The notes below the pieces were generated by a model, which ran no database searches, had not been told where the DNA came from, and worked only from the letters and a program-made list of their open reading frames with translations. Shown here piece by piece: positions 48,123 to 57,332 of a DNA stretch of 64,000 bases. Both the position numbers and the translations under genes were made by a program. The stretch spans positions 423,006 through 487,005 of the forward strand of contig NZ_VKDB01000001.1 in assembly GCF_007280555.1 (NCBI RefSeq). Direction: 5' to 3'. This DNA is from Deinococcus detaillensis (lineage in GTDB: Bacteria; Deinococcota; Deinococci; Deinococcales; Deinococcaceae). The first letter of the stretch is position 1, and the number at the start of each line of letters is the position of its first letter.

Positions 48123-50257
48123 CTTCGGCCAGCACCATTCCCGAAACCCACTGGCTGCTCAGCCCGCCCGCCAGCAAAGCCGAACTCTTGCGGGTGATGG
48201 CCGAGTTTGAAGTCTCCCCGATGCTGGCTCAGGTGCTGTTTGCCCGTCAGCTTCGCCGCCATCACCTTGAGCCTGTCCTGACGCTGACGCCCAACGCGGG
48301 CTTATTGGAAGCAGCACAGCGTCTTGTAGTGGCTATTAAGGCAGGCAAACGCATCCGCATTCACGGCGATTACGACGCTGACGGGGTGAGCGCCACCGCC
48401 ACGCTGGTCTGGGGGCTGCGCGAGGTGGGCGCGAATGTTCACGGCTTTATTCCTCACCGCCTCAACGAAGGCTACGGCGTTCACCCTGACCGCGTCACGG
48501 AGCACGCCGAGGCCGCTGACGTGCTGGTGACGGTGGACTGCGGCGTGACCAACTTGGAAGAAGTCAGGAGCCTGCTCTCTCTCGGCGTGGAAGTGATTGT
48601 CACCGACCACCACTCGCCGGGGCCGGACTTTCCCAAGTGTCTGGTGGTGCATCCTAAGCTGACGCAGGATTACGACCCCGCCCTCCACAACCTGACCGGC
48701 GCGGGGGTGGCTTACCACTTGCTGTGGGCCATCTACAACGAACTGGGCCTCCCCGCCCCGCTGCACCTCACCCCGCTGGCGACCCTCGGCACGGTGGCGG
48801 ACGTGGCCCCGCTGGTGGGCGAGAACCGCGCTCTGGTGGTGGCGGGCCTAGCTGAGTTTGAGCGCACCGAGTTGCCCGGCGTGCGGGCGTTGATGAACGG
48901 CAAAAAAACCGTGACGGCCCGCGACGTGGGCTTTGTGCTGGCTCCCCGCATCAACGCGGCGGGCCGGATGGGCGAAGCGGAAGTGGCCTTAGAGCTGCTG
49001 ACCACCACCCACAAACTCGAAGCCGAAAAAATTGCCATTTATCTCGAAATCAAAAATGCCGAGCGCCGCGTCATTCAGGACAAGATGTTCAAAGAAGCCC
49101 TGACGCTGGCCGACCCCGAAGACCCGGCGCTGGTGATCACCCATGACGATTGGCACCCCGGCGTGATGGGCATTGTCGCCAGCAAGCTGCTGGAAGCGCA
49201 TTACAAGCCGGTGTACATCGTGGCGCAGGGCAAGGGCTCGGTTCGCAGCACGCCGGGCATTTCGGCGGTGCAGGGGCTTTACTACTCGGCCCCACTGCTC
49301 AAGCGCTTCGGCGGCCATCCGGGTGCGGCGGGATTCTCGCTGGAGATGGACAACTTCGCCGCCTTCCGCGACAGCATTCACGCTTACGCCCGCCAGTTTC
49401 CCCGTCCACTGCCGAGTGTGCGGCTCGACGCGCTGCTGCCCGCTGCCTGCGCCGACCTCGACTTTGCGGCTGAAATTAGGCGCTTCGAGCCGTTTGGTGA
49501 AGGCCACCGCCCGCCGCTGTGGCATTTGCGCGACACTTTGGAAAGCGCCAAATTGATCGGCCAAGACAAAAAAACACTCAGTTTCAAAGTGGGCGGCGTG
49601 CGCGGCATCAAGTACAGTGAGGGCCGCACCCGTTCGGGGCCGCATGACTTTGCCATCAACCTCAACCGCAACGAGTGGAATGGCCGCGAGAATGCTGAGT
49701 TTTTCGGTGAGGCATTGCGCTCGCCTGCCGCTCTGAGCTTGGCGGGCGAGCCGGACACTGGCCTCTTACTGGAACGTCTAGATCCCAAAACAGCGATGGG
49801 CCATCTCAAAACCGGCGCGGCGGTCTACGCTTCGGGCGAGGTGGCCGCTTACCTGCAAAGCAATGTCCCCAGCTTGATGTTGCTGGCTGACGCCGCCGAT
49901 TTGCCGGGCGCTGAATTCACAAGTGAGGTCGTGCTCTACGCCCTGCCCCCTGAAGACACCCTGCGGCGCTGGCTGGCACAGGGCAAAGTCTCGTTCGCGT
50001 GGGGGCCAAAGACCCTGGGCGAGTTGGAAGGTCATACGTTGGGCCGCCGCGCCGTGCTGAGCGGCCTCGATTACACCGAACCCGGAGCGCGGGAGCGGGC
50101 CGCCGAAATTTACCGCCGCTTGCAGTGGGCGCACCTTTACCGCTCGCTGGACGATGAAGGTTTTTCGCGGGCGGTGCGGGCCATGCTGGATCTGAGGGTA
50201 AACCTCGCTGCGGGTGACCAGACGGAAGCCAAAGACAAGACATGGGCCGCCGACTGA
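48119..50257 (+). CDS. recJ: Single-stranded-DNA-specific exonuclease RecJ
   Basis: 5'-3' exonuclease of DHH type acting in recombination and repair, 712 residues. Motifs include IRIHGDYDADGVSATATL, VTVDCGVT, IVTDHHSPG and the DHHA1 region with GGHPGAAGFSLEM near residue 400. A long C-terminal extension (about 490-712) follows the core, as in Deinococcus RecJ. GTG start at 48119, coupled to the LapA-like gene; it overlaps the sanA-like gene by 16 bp. Confidence 0.96.
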   Translation: MTSASTIPETHWLLSPPASKAELLRVMAEFEVSPMLAQVLFARQLRRHHLEPVLTLTPNAGLLEAAQRLVVAIKAGKRIRIHGDYDADGVSATATLVWGLREVGANVHGFIPHRLNEGYGVHPDRVTEHAEAADVLVTVDCGVTNLEEVRSLLSLGVEVIVTDHHSPGPDFPKCLVVHPKLTQDYDPALHNLTGAGVAYHLLWAIYNELGLPAPLHLTPLATLGTVADVAPLVGENRALVVAGLAEFERTELPGVRALMNGKKTVTARDVGFVLAPRINAAGRMGEAEVALELLTTTHKLEAEKIAIYLEIKNAERRVIQDKMFKEALTLADPEDPALVITHDDWHPGVMGIVASKLLEAHYKPVYIVAQGKGSVRSTPGISAVQGLYYSAPLLKRFGGHPGAAGFSLEMDNFAAFRDSIHAYARQFPRPLPSVRLDALLPAACADLDFAAEIRRFEPFGEGHRPPLWHLRDTLESAKLIGQDKKTLSFKVGGVRGIKYSEGRTRSGPHDFAINLNRNEWNGRENAEFFGEALRSPAALSLAGEPDTGLLLERLDPKTAMGHLKTGAAVYASGEVAAYLQSNVPSLMLLADAADLPGAEFTSEVVLYALPPEDTLRRWLAQGKVSFAWGPKTLGELEGHTLGRRAVLSGLDYTEPGARERAAEIYRRLQWAHLYRSLDDEGFSRAVRAMLDLRVNLAAGDQTEAKDKTWAAD

Positions 50258-50913
50258 CCAAGCCAATCAAATGGCTGCTCCGTTGGCTGCTGGCTTTCGC
50301 CGCCGCGTTGGTACTGCTCGTTTCGGTGGCCAACCAGTGGGTCAGCCTGAGCGCTCAGGGGCGGCTTTACACTTCCGTCATTGACATTCCGGCGCGGCCT
50401 GTCGGCGTGCTGCTGGGCACCAGCAAGTATCTCAGCGGCGGCGGGATCAATCCGTATTACCAGTACCGCATCGACGCCGCGCTGAGCCTTTACCGAGCGG
50501 GCAAAGTCAGCGACCTGATTTTGTCGGGCGACAACGCCCACCGCAGCTACGACGAACCCACCACCATGCGGGCCGATTTGATAGCGGCCGGCATTCCGGC
50601 CCAGCGCCTGCACCGCGACTACGCCGGATTCCGCACCCTCGATTCGGTCGTGCGGGCCAACAAAGTGTTTGGACAAGGCCGTTTCACGGTGATTTCACAG
50701 CGCTTTCACAACGAGCGGGCCATCTATTTGGCACGGGCGCACGGCCTAGACGCCATCGGCTTTGACGCCCGTGACGTGGAGGGTACGGGCGGCGCGAGGG
50801 TCAAGTTCCGCGAAGGGCTGGCCCGTGTTTCTGCCGTACTGGATGTGCTGTTTGGCCGCGAGCCAAAGTTTCTGGGCGACCCCGAGGTGATTGGCAGCTC
50901 AAAGACGCAGTGA
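50242..50913 (+). CDS. SanA/YdcF-like DUF218 membrane protein
   Basis: Product of 223 residues: one N-terminal transmembrane helix (WLLRWLLAFAAALVLLVSVA) and a DUF218 domain (PVGVLLGTSKYL, DLILSGDN, RDYAGFRTLDSVVRANKVFG, FTVISQRFHNERAIYLARAHG). SanA proteins affect envelope barrier function; the biochemical activity is unknown. The ATG lies inside the end of recJ. Confidence 0.88.
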   Translation: MGRRLTKPIKWLLRWLLAFAAALVLLVSVANQWVSLSAQGRLYTSVIDIPARPVGVLLGTSKYLSGGGINPYYQYRIDAALSLYRAGKVSDLILSGDNAHRSYDEPTTMRADLIAAGIPAQRLHRDYAGFRTLDSVVRANKVFGQGRFTVISQRFHNERAIYLARAHGLDAIGFDARDVEGTGGARVKFREGLARVSAVLDVLFGREPKFLGDPEVIGSSKTQ

Positions 50914-50945
50914 GACAGTTGCAAAGCTGATGGGCTGTGGAATTT

Positions 50946-50957
50946 GTCATATATGAC
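50946..50957 (+). promoter_or_regulatory. 12-bp perfect palindrome upstream of a lipoprotein gene
   Basis: GTCATATATGAC is a perfect palindrome 69 bp before the lipoprotein start codon at 51026. It may be an operator. It does not match the TTATGTCAT-type radiation/desiccation motif of Deinococcus. Confidence 0.35.
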
Positions 50958-51025
50958 GCGAAGTGAGAAAAACCAAACCGCTTTGGGGCTAGGAGATGAG
51001 AGCTTGCAGCGCTCATGATGGAACC

Positions 51026-51712
51026 ATGACTAATTTGACTTTGAAACAACCCGCGTTGGCGTTGGCCCTCCTCGGTACGTCGCTCGTTTTGGGCGCTTGC
51101 GGGTCGACGACGCCGGTAACGCCTCCAGCCACTCAGCCGACTGCTGTCTCCGGTACGTTGGTTCCTTTCACCGCAGGAACGGCTGACAATGTCACCAGCC
51201 AACAAGCTAACCTAAGTTCTCCTTTAACTGCAACGGGAAACTTTGATATTGCTTTGCCTGACGTTGCGACGATGAATTCAACTCACGCCAAAGATTTGAA
51301 CAGTGCAGACAACACTTTCGGTTTGTGCACTGGCTCTCCAATCACCGCGCCTAGTGGCTTCAAATCGGTTGCTATCACCACACTTATTTCTCAGAAAGGT
51401 GCAACCTTTGTTGCTGAAAACGTAGCTGGCTCAACTGTGTCTTACAAAGGCTGGTGGTTCGCGAATATGGCAGGAACCGTAACAGTCAATGCTAATTGCA
51501 TAGGATTTGGTAACGTGAATCAGTCTCTAACATTCAAGCAAGGTTGGAACGTCATGGATTTCACTTATAATGGCACGTCAACATCAATAGCGCTGGCTCC
51601 CAATCAAACCCCCGGCCGCCTGACTTGGAAGAATAAGAACGCTGTCCAGTCGCTGTCTTCACAGGCTCTCAACCCTTACCTGTTTAATCCTTGGGCCGCC
51701 CTCAACAGGTAA
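51026..51712 (+). CDS. Putative lipoprotein of unknown function
   Basis: Product of 228 residues with a clear lipoprotein signal (LALALLGTSLVLGACGS), a Thr/Pro linker and a domain with two Cys (FGLCTGSP, NANCIGF) that I do not recognise. Start at ATG 51026; an in-frame ATG at 50996 sits directly on an AGGAG and would lengthen the signal peptide. Its codons are more AT-rich than those of the neighbours. A strong terminator follows. Confidence 0.8.
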   Translation: MTNLTLKQPALALALLGTSLVLGACGSTTPVTPPATQPTAVSGTLVPFTAGTADNVTSQQANLSSPLTATGNFDIALPDVATMNSTHAKDLNSADNTFGLCTGSPITAPSGFKSVAITTLISQKGATFVAENVAGSTVSYKGWWFANMAGTVTVNANCIGFGNVNQSLTFKQGWNVMDFTYNGTSTSIALAPNQTPGRLTWKNKNAVQSLSSQALNPYLFNPWAALNR

Positions 51713-51736
51713 ATCAATCACTTGCTTCAATTCTCT

Positions 51737-51757
51737 ACCCGCTTCGGCGGGTTTTTT
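51737..51757 (+). terminator. Terminator after the lipoprotein gene
   Basis: ACCCGC-TTCG-GCGGGT with a stable UUCG tetraloop, followed by five to six T. Confidence 0.85.
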
Positions 51758-51812
51758 CATTCCCACTCCCCAACCCCGAAACTCTTTTCATCCCCGACTC
51801 GTATGCTGAGCC

Positions 51813-53048
51813 ATGAGCGATAACGGCAACATCCTAGAGGCACTCACCCCGCCTGAAACCCTCAAAGCCCCCAAAGCCGTGCCGAGCATCGCCCCCGATC
51901 AGGGCCGCGACATGACCCCGCTGAGCGGTGAAGACAAAACCCGCTTAGACGAAATGGCCCGCGCTTTCGTGCAGGACGTGACCAAGCTCGACGCGCACGG
52001 CGAAGGCTTTAAGCGCAAACTCGACTCGGTTCACGCGCTGGGCATGGACGAACAGCGCTCGGCGGCGCAGGTCAGCAACCGGATGCTGGAACGCCCCCTG
52101 CGGGCCACCAAAGCGGGCGTGTTTGACGAAGGCTCCAGCATCATCAAAGGGCTGACCGATCTGCGCCACACCGTCGAAGAACTCGATCCCAGCCGGGGCA
52201 CGCCCGCCAAGCGGTTTTTTGGCATGCTGCCCGGTGGCAAAAAAGTCCAGAGCTATATAGAGCGCTACGCCAGCGCCCAAGACCACCTCAACGCTATTTT
52301 GGACACGCTTTACCGCTCGCAAGACGAACTGCGAAAAGACAACGCCTCCATCGAAACCGAGAAAGTGGCGCTGTGGAACGTGATGCAAAAGCTGCGCCAA
52401 TACGCCTACGTGGGCCAAGCCGTAGATGACGCCCTGACCGAGCGCCTCACCATGCTGGAGCAGACCGATCCCGAAAAAGCCCGGATGGTGCGCGAGGAGT
52501 TGCTGTTCGCCATTCGCCAGCGCATCACCGATCTGCTGACCCAGTTGGCCGTCAGCGTGCAAGGCTACTTGGCGCTCGATCTGGTACGCAAAAACAACTT
52601 GGAACTGGTCAAAGGCGTTGACCGCGCCACCACCACCACCATCAGCGCCCTGAGAACCGCTGTGCTGGTGTCGCAGGCGCTCGGTACGCAGCAAATGGTC
52701 TTGGAGCAGGTCACGGCGCTCAACACCACCACCGGCAACATGATCGAAAGCACCTCTAATTTGCTGCGTACCCAGTCGGCCCGCATTCAGGAAGGCGCGG
52801 GCAGCGCGACCGTCAATGTGGAGCAGCTTCAGAACGCCTTCAAGAACGTTTACGCCGCGCTTGACGCCATCAGTGAATACAAAGTGCGGGCGCTGGAGAA
52901 CTTCCGCCAGACCACCCAGATTCTGGCCAAGGAAGTCGGCACCGCCCAAACCTACCTCGACAGGGAGCGCCAGCAAGTCTCGCAGGATATTGCCAGCGAG
53001 TTGAAGTTCAGCGAGACGGTGGTAAAAGAGGGAGAGCTGAAGCTGTAG
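51813..53048 (+). CDS. telA: Toxic-anion-resistance protein, TelA/KlaA family
   Basis: Largely helical cytosolic protein of 411 residues. Family segments include RLTMLEQTDPEKARMVREELLFAIRQRITDLLTQLAVSVQGYLALDLVRKNN and TTTTISALRTAVLVSQALGTQQMVLEQV. TelA-type proteins are linked to tellurite and other stress resistance, often alongside ter genes; none is in this window. TATGCT ends five bases before the ATG, pointing to a leaderless mRNA. Confidence 0.9.
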   Translation: MSDNGNILEALTPPETLKAPKAVPSIAPDQGRDMTPLSGEDKTRLDEMARAFVQDVTKLDAHGEGFKRKLDSVHALGMDEQRSAAQVSNRMLERPLRATKAGVFDEGSSIIKGLTDLRHTVEELDPSRGTPAKRFFGMLPGGKKVQSYIERYASAQDHLNAILDTLYRSQDELRKDNASIETEKVALWNVMQKLRQYAYVGQAVDDALTERLTMLEQTDPEKARMVREELLFAIRQRITDLLTQLAVSVQGYLALDLVRKNNLELVKGVDRATTTTISALRTAVLVSQALGTQQMVLEQVTALNTTTGNMIESTSNLLRTQSARIQEGAGSATVNVEQLQNAFKNVYAALDAISEYKVRALENFRQTTQILAKEVGTAQTYLDRERQQVSQDIASELKFSETVVKEGELKL

Positions 53049-53187
53049 GAGGTTGCAAAGGGCAGCGTTCTCCTGGGAGGAACGGCCACGCACGGGAGTC
53101 CGTTTAGGATGGCGGGTCATTATTCACGGCACGTGCTGGGCGAAGCGGACATACTTTCTGCACGTCCCACACGCTAAGCTGTCCTCC

Positions 53188-53856
53188 GTGTCTGACGGCT
53201 CCCCCTTTCCTTACGTTGACCCTGCCACCATCCGCACGGGGCTGCATTACCTCGACTTGGCAGGCATCTTCGCCTTTTCCATGTCGGGGGCGCTGACAGC
53301 GGTTCGCAAGCGCTTTGATATTTTTGGCGTGCTGGTGCTGGGCGGCGTCACGGCCGTCGGCGGCGGCAGCATCCGCGACACGTTGACCGGTAAGGGGCTG
53401 CCCCTCTTTTTGCAAGATGAAACCTACTTGTGGGTGGCTTTGCTCGGCTCATTGCTGGCGTTTTCCTTCGGCGAGCGGCTGGCCCGCTTCGAGCGCACCA
53501 TCAGCTTTTTTGACACCATCGGGCTGGCTTTGTTTGCTGCCAGCGGCGCACTGCTCGGCGTGCGGCTGGGGCTGGGGCCACTGGGCGTGACCTTTGTGGG
53601 GATGCTCAGCGGAGTGGGCGGCGGCATTATCCGCGACCTCCTGGCGGCTCAGGTGCCGGAGGTGATGTACCGCAACGATCAGCTTTACGCCACTGCCGCC
53701 GCGCTGGGAGCCATCACGGTGTATTTTATTCACCCTTATTTCGGCGACCTCGAAACGCAACTTCTCGCCTCCGCGCTCGTTGTGGTGGTGCGTTGGATAT
53801 CACGCCGAGGCTGGGTACGTCTGCCGGTGCGCCGTTTGCCTAGCAAACTGGAGTGA
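53188..53856 (+). CDS. TRIC-type channel / UPF0126 membrane protein
   Basis: Product of 222 residues with about seven hydrophobic helices in two similar halves. Each half carries a glycine-rich motif (GGVTAVGGGSIRDTL and GMLSGVGGGIIRDLL), the hallmark of bacterial TRIC/YicG proteins (cation channels or glycine transporters). Start taken as GTG 53188, seven bases after TAAGCT (leaderless); the open frame to 53053 is not family-like. Confidence 0.88.
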   Translation: MSDGSPFPYVDPATIRTGLHYLDLAGIFAFSMSGALTAVRKRFDIFGVLVLGGVTAVGGGSIRDTLTGKGLPLFLQDETYLWVALLGSLLAFSFGERLARFERTISFFDTIGLALFAASGALLGVRLGLGPLGVTFVGMLSGVGGGIIRDLLAAQVPEVMYRNDQLYATAAALGAITVYFIHPYFGDLETQLLASALVVVVRWISRRGWVRLPVRRLPSKLE

Positions 53857-53858
53857 TG

Positions 53859-54524
53859 ATGCATAAAAGAAAATTATTTTTCGTTGCAGCTGCCAATCTT
53901 ACCCTTATAGGCTGCTCTACACCTAAGGAAGTGGAGACCTTTGGTGGTTTACGCTGGAATTCGTCGAAAGAGGAGGCTGAAGACCGATTAGAGCAACTAG
54001 GCTTTAGTGTCGCAGGTAATGGCAAAAACTACTCGAGTTGGACTGGGTGGATTGGAAACCGTAAGGCATCTGTGGATATAAACTTTGATACGCACGATAG
54101 GCTAAATCTCATATCTGTCTCGAACGCTATATACTCCAGCCATGTGGAGGAGCCAGCGTATGTAGAAGGCAAGTTAAGTTTCGATAAGTTTTATAGGGAA
54201 CTTAAGCAAGAGGAGGAAATATGGAGAAGATATTTTAGTGAGTGTGGCAAAACATATACAACTCTAAATAAGAAATATAAACTGTTATCCTCAGCTATAC
54301 CCAATGCGTATTCCGATCTACCAGAGAATGAGAGTATGCTGAAGATTATAAACTACAGAAAATCTCCTGAAGAAGACAGATTTTTGGTGGAATTTGAAGG
54401 ATCAAGTGGCTCAGTCCATTTTATGTGCTGGCTCGGTATCAATCCTTTCAATAATGGAAACGATTTGATGGGGCAAGTTCTAACAACTTACGAGCGACCC
54501 GTAGTTGAAAAGATAAATTTTTAG
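53859..54524 (+). CDS. AT-rich putative lipoprotein of unknown function
   Basis: Product of 221 residues: signal with lipobox (FFVAAANLTLIGCSTP), then a domain starting ETFGGLRWNSSKEEAEDRLEQLGF that I do not recognise, containing Cys in SECGK and FMCWL. It is coupled to the TRIC gene: GGAG at 53850-53853 serves ATG 53859, with in-frame starts at 53853 and 53856. The gene is markedly AT-rich compared with its neighbours, consistent with acquisition. Confidence 0.75.
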   Translation: MHKRKLFFVAAANLTLIGCSTPKEVETFGGLRWNSSKEEAEDRLEQLGFSVAGNGKNYSSWTGWIGNRKASVDINFDTHDRLNLISVSNAIYSSHVEEPAYVEGKLSFDKFYRELKQEEEIWRRYFSECGKTYTTLNKKYKLLSSAIPNAYSDLPENESMLKIINYRKSPEEDRFLVEFEGSSGSVHFMCWLGINPFNNGNDLMGQVLTTYERPVVEKINF

Positions 54525-54535
54525 CTCGGCTAGTT

Positions 54536-54736
54536 CTATTTGTCTGCGCCGTACTCGCTGCCCAGATTCTCCTTCAACTCTTCCATCTTTTCCCCGCTGT
54601 CAAAGTCCGGCGCTAAGCCGTTGGCGTCCATCTCGCCGGTGCCGCCCTGCATGCCTTCCTGAATCGTCGCGTCCGGGGTGGTGTCGCTTTCGCCGCTGTA
54701 TCCGTCTGGCAAGCCGCCTTCCGCTTTGTTGGTCAT
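54536..54736 (-). CDS. Small acidic protein of unknown function
   Basis: Product of 66 residues, rich in Gly, Asp and Glu, probably disordered (MTNKAEGGLPDGYSGESDTTPDATIQEG...). No hydrophobic segment and no known domain. It is convergent with the AT-rich lipoprotein gene. Accepted as a gene because it fills a clean gap, but with moderate certainty. Confidence 0.5.
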   Translation of the reverse strand: MTNKAEGGLPDGYSGESDTTPDATIQEGMQGGTGEMDANGLAPDFDSGEKMEELKENLGSEYGADK

Positions 54737-54806
54737 GCTCTATGCTGGCTAAAGGCCATGAGAACACCCAGCCAGCCGCACGAACGGGCCTTTATCTGAC
54801 TCGAAA

Positions 54807-55181
54807 TCAGGGAACCACTTGCACGGCCACGGCTTGCCACTTTCCGGCGCGGCGGGCGTAGACGCGCAAATGGCTCTGCGCGTGAACCCCGTTGGCACTC
54901 AGCTCCCCGCGCGTGATGGCGGTGTCGCCGTAGAGCTGGGCGACTTGACGCCTAAACACCAGAACGTCTTCGGGATAAGTGGTGATGGCCCGCTGCAACA
55001 CGGCTTTGCTGATCACCTGTCCGTCCGGCAAAAAGCCTGACCAATCGTCGGCAATCAGATCGTTGAGTGCTTGCGCGTCCCGGTTTTGGTAAGCGGCGTT
55101 CCAAGCGTCATCCAAAATCAGTACGGCATTGATGGTCAAAAAATCGTCCAAACCGGCAATATCGTCTGAGAAAGCGTTCAA
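54807..55181 (-). CDS. NTF2-like (DUF4440-type) protein, downstream paralogue
   Basis: About 124 residues of the SnoaL/NTF2-like fold: LDDAWNAAYQNRDAQALNDLIADDW, then RRQVAQLYGDTAITRGEL and the end YARRAGKWQAVAVQVVP. Start suggested at TTG 55181, which overlaps the stop of the upstream paralogue (TTGA) and gives a length like it; an ATG at 55211 is also open. Function unknown. Confidence 0.75.
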   Translation of the reverse strand: MNAFSDDIAGLDDFLTINAVLILDDAWNAAYQNRDAQALNDLIADDWSGFLPDGQVISKAVLQRAITTYPEDVLVFRRQVAQLYGDTAITRGELSANGVHAQSHLRVYARRAGKWQAVAVQVVP

Positions 55182-55528
55182 GGCACGACCTGCACCGCCA
55201 CCGCTTGCCATCTTCCGGCGCGGCGGGCATAAATTCGCAAAAAGCTCTGAACATATTGGCCGTTGGCCGTGAGGCTGCCGCGTACCACCGCCGTATCGCC
55301 GTACAGCTGAGCCGTTTGGCGCTCGAAACTCAGCGCCGCCTCGGGGTTGCTCGGCACGTCCGCGAGGAGTTGGAGCTTGGTGGCAACGCCGCCGTCAGCG
55401 AAGAGGGCCAGCCAGTCGTCGGCCAGTACGCCGCCGAGCAGCCCGGCGTCTCTGCTTTGGTAGCCCCGGTTCCAGGCGTCATCCAAAGCCAAAACTTCGG
55501 CCAAAGCGGGGGGAGTGTCGGCGTCCAT
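55178..55528 (-). CDS. NTF2-like (DUF4440-type) protein, upstream paralogue
   Basis: Product of 116 residues. It shares LDDAWN.(A/G)YQ(N/S)RD, QLYGDTA and the C-terminal YARRAG(K/R)WQAVAVQVVP with the gene directly downstream, so the pair arose by tandem duplication. TATCCT lies seven bases before the ATG (leaderless). Family members bind small ligands or act as isomerase-like enzymes; the ligand here is unknown. Confidence 0.8.
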   Translation of the reverse strand: MDADTPPALAEVLALDDAWNRGYQSRDAGLLGGVLADDWLALFADGGVATKLQLLADVPSNPEAALSFERQTAQLYGDTAVVRGSLTANGQYVQSFLRIYARRAGRWQAVAVQVVP

Positions 55529-55546
55529 TCGGCTCAGGATAGCAAA

Positions 55547-56674
55547 TCAGTCTGCCGCTTCGACCCGCGCCGGATAAACTTCCAACTCGTTGTAATAAGC
55601 GTCGCGCAGCACCGGCAAGCGTCCGGCCTGCTGAATCATGTTGATCATCCGCTCTTTGCTCAGGCCCAGCGGACTGGTCGCGCCAGCAGCGTGGGCGATG
55701 TGCTCATCCACGATGGTGCCGTCCACGTCTGAGACGCCCCAATCGAGGCTGACCTGGGTCAGTTCACTGCCGATCATCACCCAATAGCCTTTGATGTGCG
55801 GGAAATTGTCTAAATAAATGCGGGCCACTGCTAAGTTCCTGAGATCGTCTAAGCCGGTGGTGTAATCGGTCTTGCCCAGGTTCTGCGCCAACGTGTTGCC
55901 CATCGGTTGAAAGGCCAGCGGGATGAAAGCGTGGAAGCCGCCGGTTTCATCTTGTAAGTTCCGGAGGCGGTCCATATGATCGAGCCGTTCTTCTAAAGTT
56001 TCGATGTGGCCGTAAAGCATGGTGGCGTTGGTTCTCATGTTGAGCGAATGGGCTTCACGGTGAATTTGAATCCACTTTTCGGCCTTGACTTTGTTTTTGG
56101 CGACTTGCTTGCGGACTCGGTCGGCAAAAATCTCAGCCCCGCCGCCCGGCATGGCGCTCAGGCCCGCCGCTTGCAGCTCGCGCAAAACTTCCAGTGTGGG
56201 TTTCTTGCTGATTTTGGAAAGGTGCTCGATCTCGGCTGCCGTAAAGGCCTTGACCTGCAACTCGGGAAAGTTGGCTTTGAGCTTGCTGACCATCTCGGGG
56301 TAAAAGCTCCACGGGCGGTTGGGGTGGTGGCCGCTGGACATGTGCAGCTCGGTCAGGCCCGGCTCGTACTTGGCCCGCACCTGCTCGACCACCGCGTCGG
56401 CGTCGTAGTCCCAGGCCCGCTCCTCACCTTTGTGGGCGGCGAAGGCGCAAAAAGTGCAGCCGACATAGCAGATGTTGGTGAATTCGAGGCGCATTGAGTG
56501 GACGAAGTAAGTTTTGTCGCCGTGCTGACGCTCGCGCACCAGATTGGCCAGGCGCATCAGGGCGTTCACATCGGGCGTGTCAAACAGCACCATGCCCTCT
56601 TTGAAGCTCAGGCGCTGGCCCGCTTCCACTTTGGCGATAATGGGGGTCATTTCGGGGTCACGGGACTGAATCAT
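55547..56674 (-). CDS. mqnE: Aminofutalosine synthase (radical SAM)
   Basis: Radical SAM enzyme of the futalosine route to menaquinone, 375 residues. The cluster motif is Cys69-x3-Cys73-x2-Cys76 (NICYVGCTFC). The segments KAFTAAEIEHL, MPGGGAEIF and RTNATMLYGHIET match MqnE rather than its relative MqnC. TAGCAT ends six bases before the ATG, so the mRNA is probably leaderless. No other mqn gene is nearby. Confidence 0.92.
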   Translation of the reverse strand: MIQSRDPEMTPIIAKVEAGQRLSFKEGMVLFDTPDVNALMRLANLVRERQHGDKTYFVHSMRLEFTNICYVGCTFCAFAAHKGEERAWDYDADAVVEQVRAKYEPGLTELHMSSGHHPNRPWSFYPEMVSKLKANFPELQVKAFTAAEIEHLSKISKKPTLEVLRELQAAGLSAMPGGGAEIFADRVRKQVAKNKVKAEKWIQIHREAHSLNMRTNATMLYGHIETLEERLDHMDRLRNLQDETGGFHAFIPLAFQPMGNTLAQNLGKTDYTTGLDDLRNLAVARIYLDNFPHIKGYWVMIGSELTQVSLDWGVSDVDGTIVDEHIAHAAGATSPLGLSKERMINMIQQAGRLPVLRDAYYNELEVYPARVEAAD

Positions 56675-56735
56675 GGCTCTATGCTACGCCTGTGGAGGCG
56701 GGGGAAACGTCCTGCTTGAGACAATAATCACAACT

Positions 56736-57287
56736 TTAGCGTCGCCGCTCCAGCCGCGCCTTCATCTCCGGCCACTCTGTATCCGTGACGCTAAACATCA
56801 CCGTGTCGCGCTCACTTCCGTCTGTTCTGACCATGTGCTTGCGCATCACGCCCTCGCGCACTGCCCCCAGCGCCGCAATCGCCGTTTGCGAGCGCACGTT
56901 GACGGCGTCGGTCTTGATTTCCACCCGCCGCATTTGCATCACCTCAAAAGCGTGGGTCAGTTGCAGCAGCTTCAAAGCGCGGTTGGCCCCACTCCGCAGA
57001 TACGCCGGAGCCAGCCAGGTGCTGCCGATTTCCAGCCGTTTGTGCTCCGGGTGCATCTCCATATACCGGGTGCTGCCCGCGTACTCTCCGCCGACCAATG
57101 ACACGAACGGCATCTGGTCGGGAGCCTCCAGCGCGGCGGTGAAATAAGCCCTGAGCACCGGCGAAGTCCCCATCTGGGCGTACTCGTGCGGCGCTTGAGC
57201 AGCCAACTGCATGAGCGGCTCCACGTCGCTGTCTTGGAGGGGGCGCAGGGTGTAAAAGCCGTCAGAAAGAGTCAGGTCGTGGCGCAT
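56736..57287 (-). CDS. GNAT-family N-acetyltransferase (RimJ/RimL type)
   Basis: Product of 183 residues: FYTLRPLQDSDVEPLMQLAAQ, then GSTRYMEMHPEHKRLEIGSTWLAPAYLRSGANRALKLLQLTHAFE and NVRSQTAIAALGAVREGVMRKHM, the usual order for RimJ/RimL-type acetyltransferases. GGAG lies just before the ATG. The acceptor substrate is unknown. Confidence 0.9.
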   Translation of the reverse strand: MRHDLTLSDGFYTLRPLQDSDVEPLMQLAAQAPHEYAQMGTSPVLRAYFTAALEAPDQMPFVSLVGGEYAGSTRYMEMHPEHKRLEIGSTWLAPAYLRSGANRALKLLQLTHAFEVMQMRRVEIKTDAVNVRSQTAIAALGAVREGVMRKHMVRTDGSERDTVMFSVTDTEWPEMKARLERRR

Positions 57288-57332
57288 GGTGCTCCGAACT
57301 CTAGCTCAGAAGTTGCTTCCTAAAATTTCTCC

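Noticed and set aside
50946..50957. Radiation/desiccation response motif
   Set aside because: GTCATATATGAC shares only part of the TTATGTCAT-type palindrome and the neighbouring genes are not known members of that regulon.
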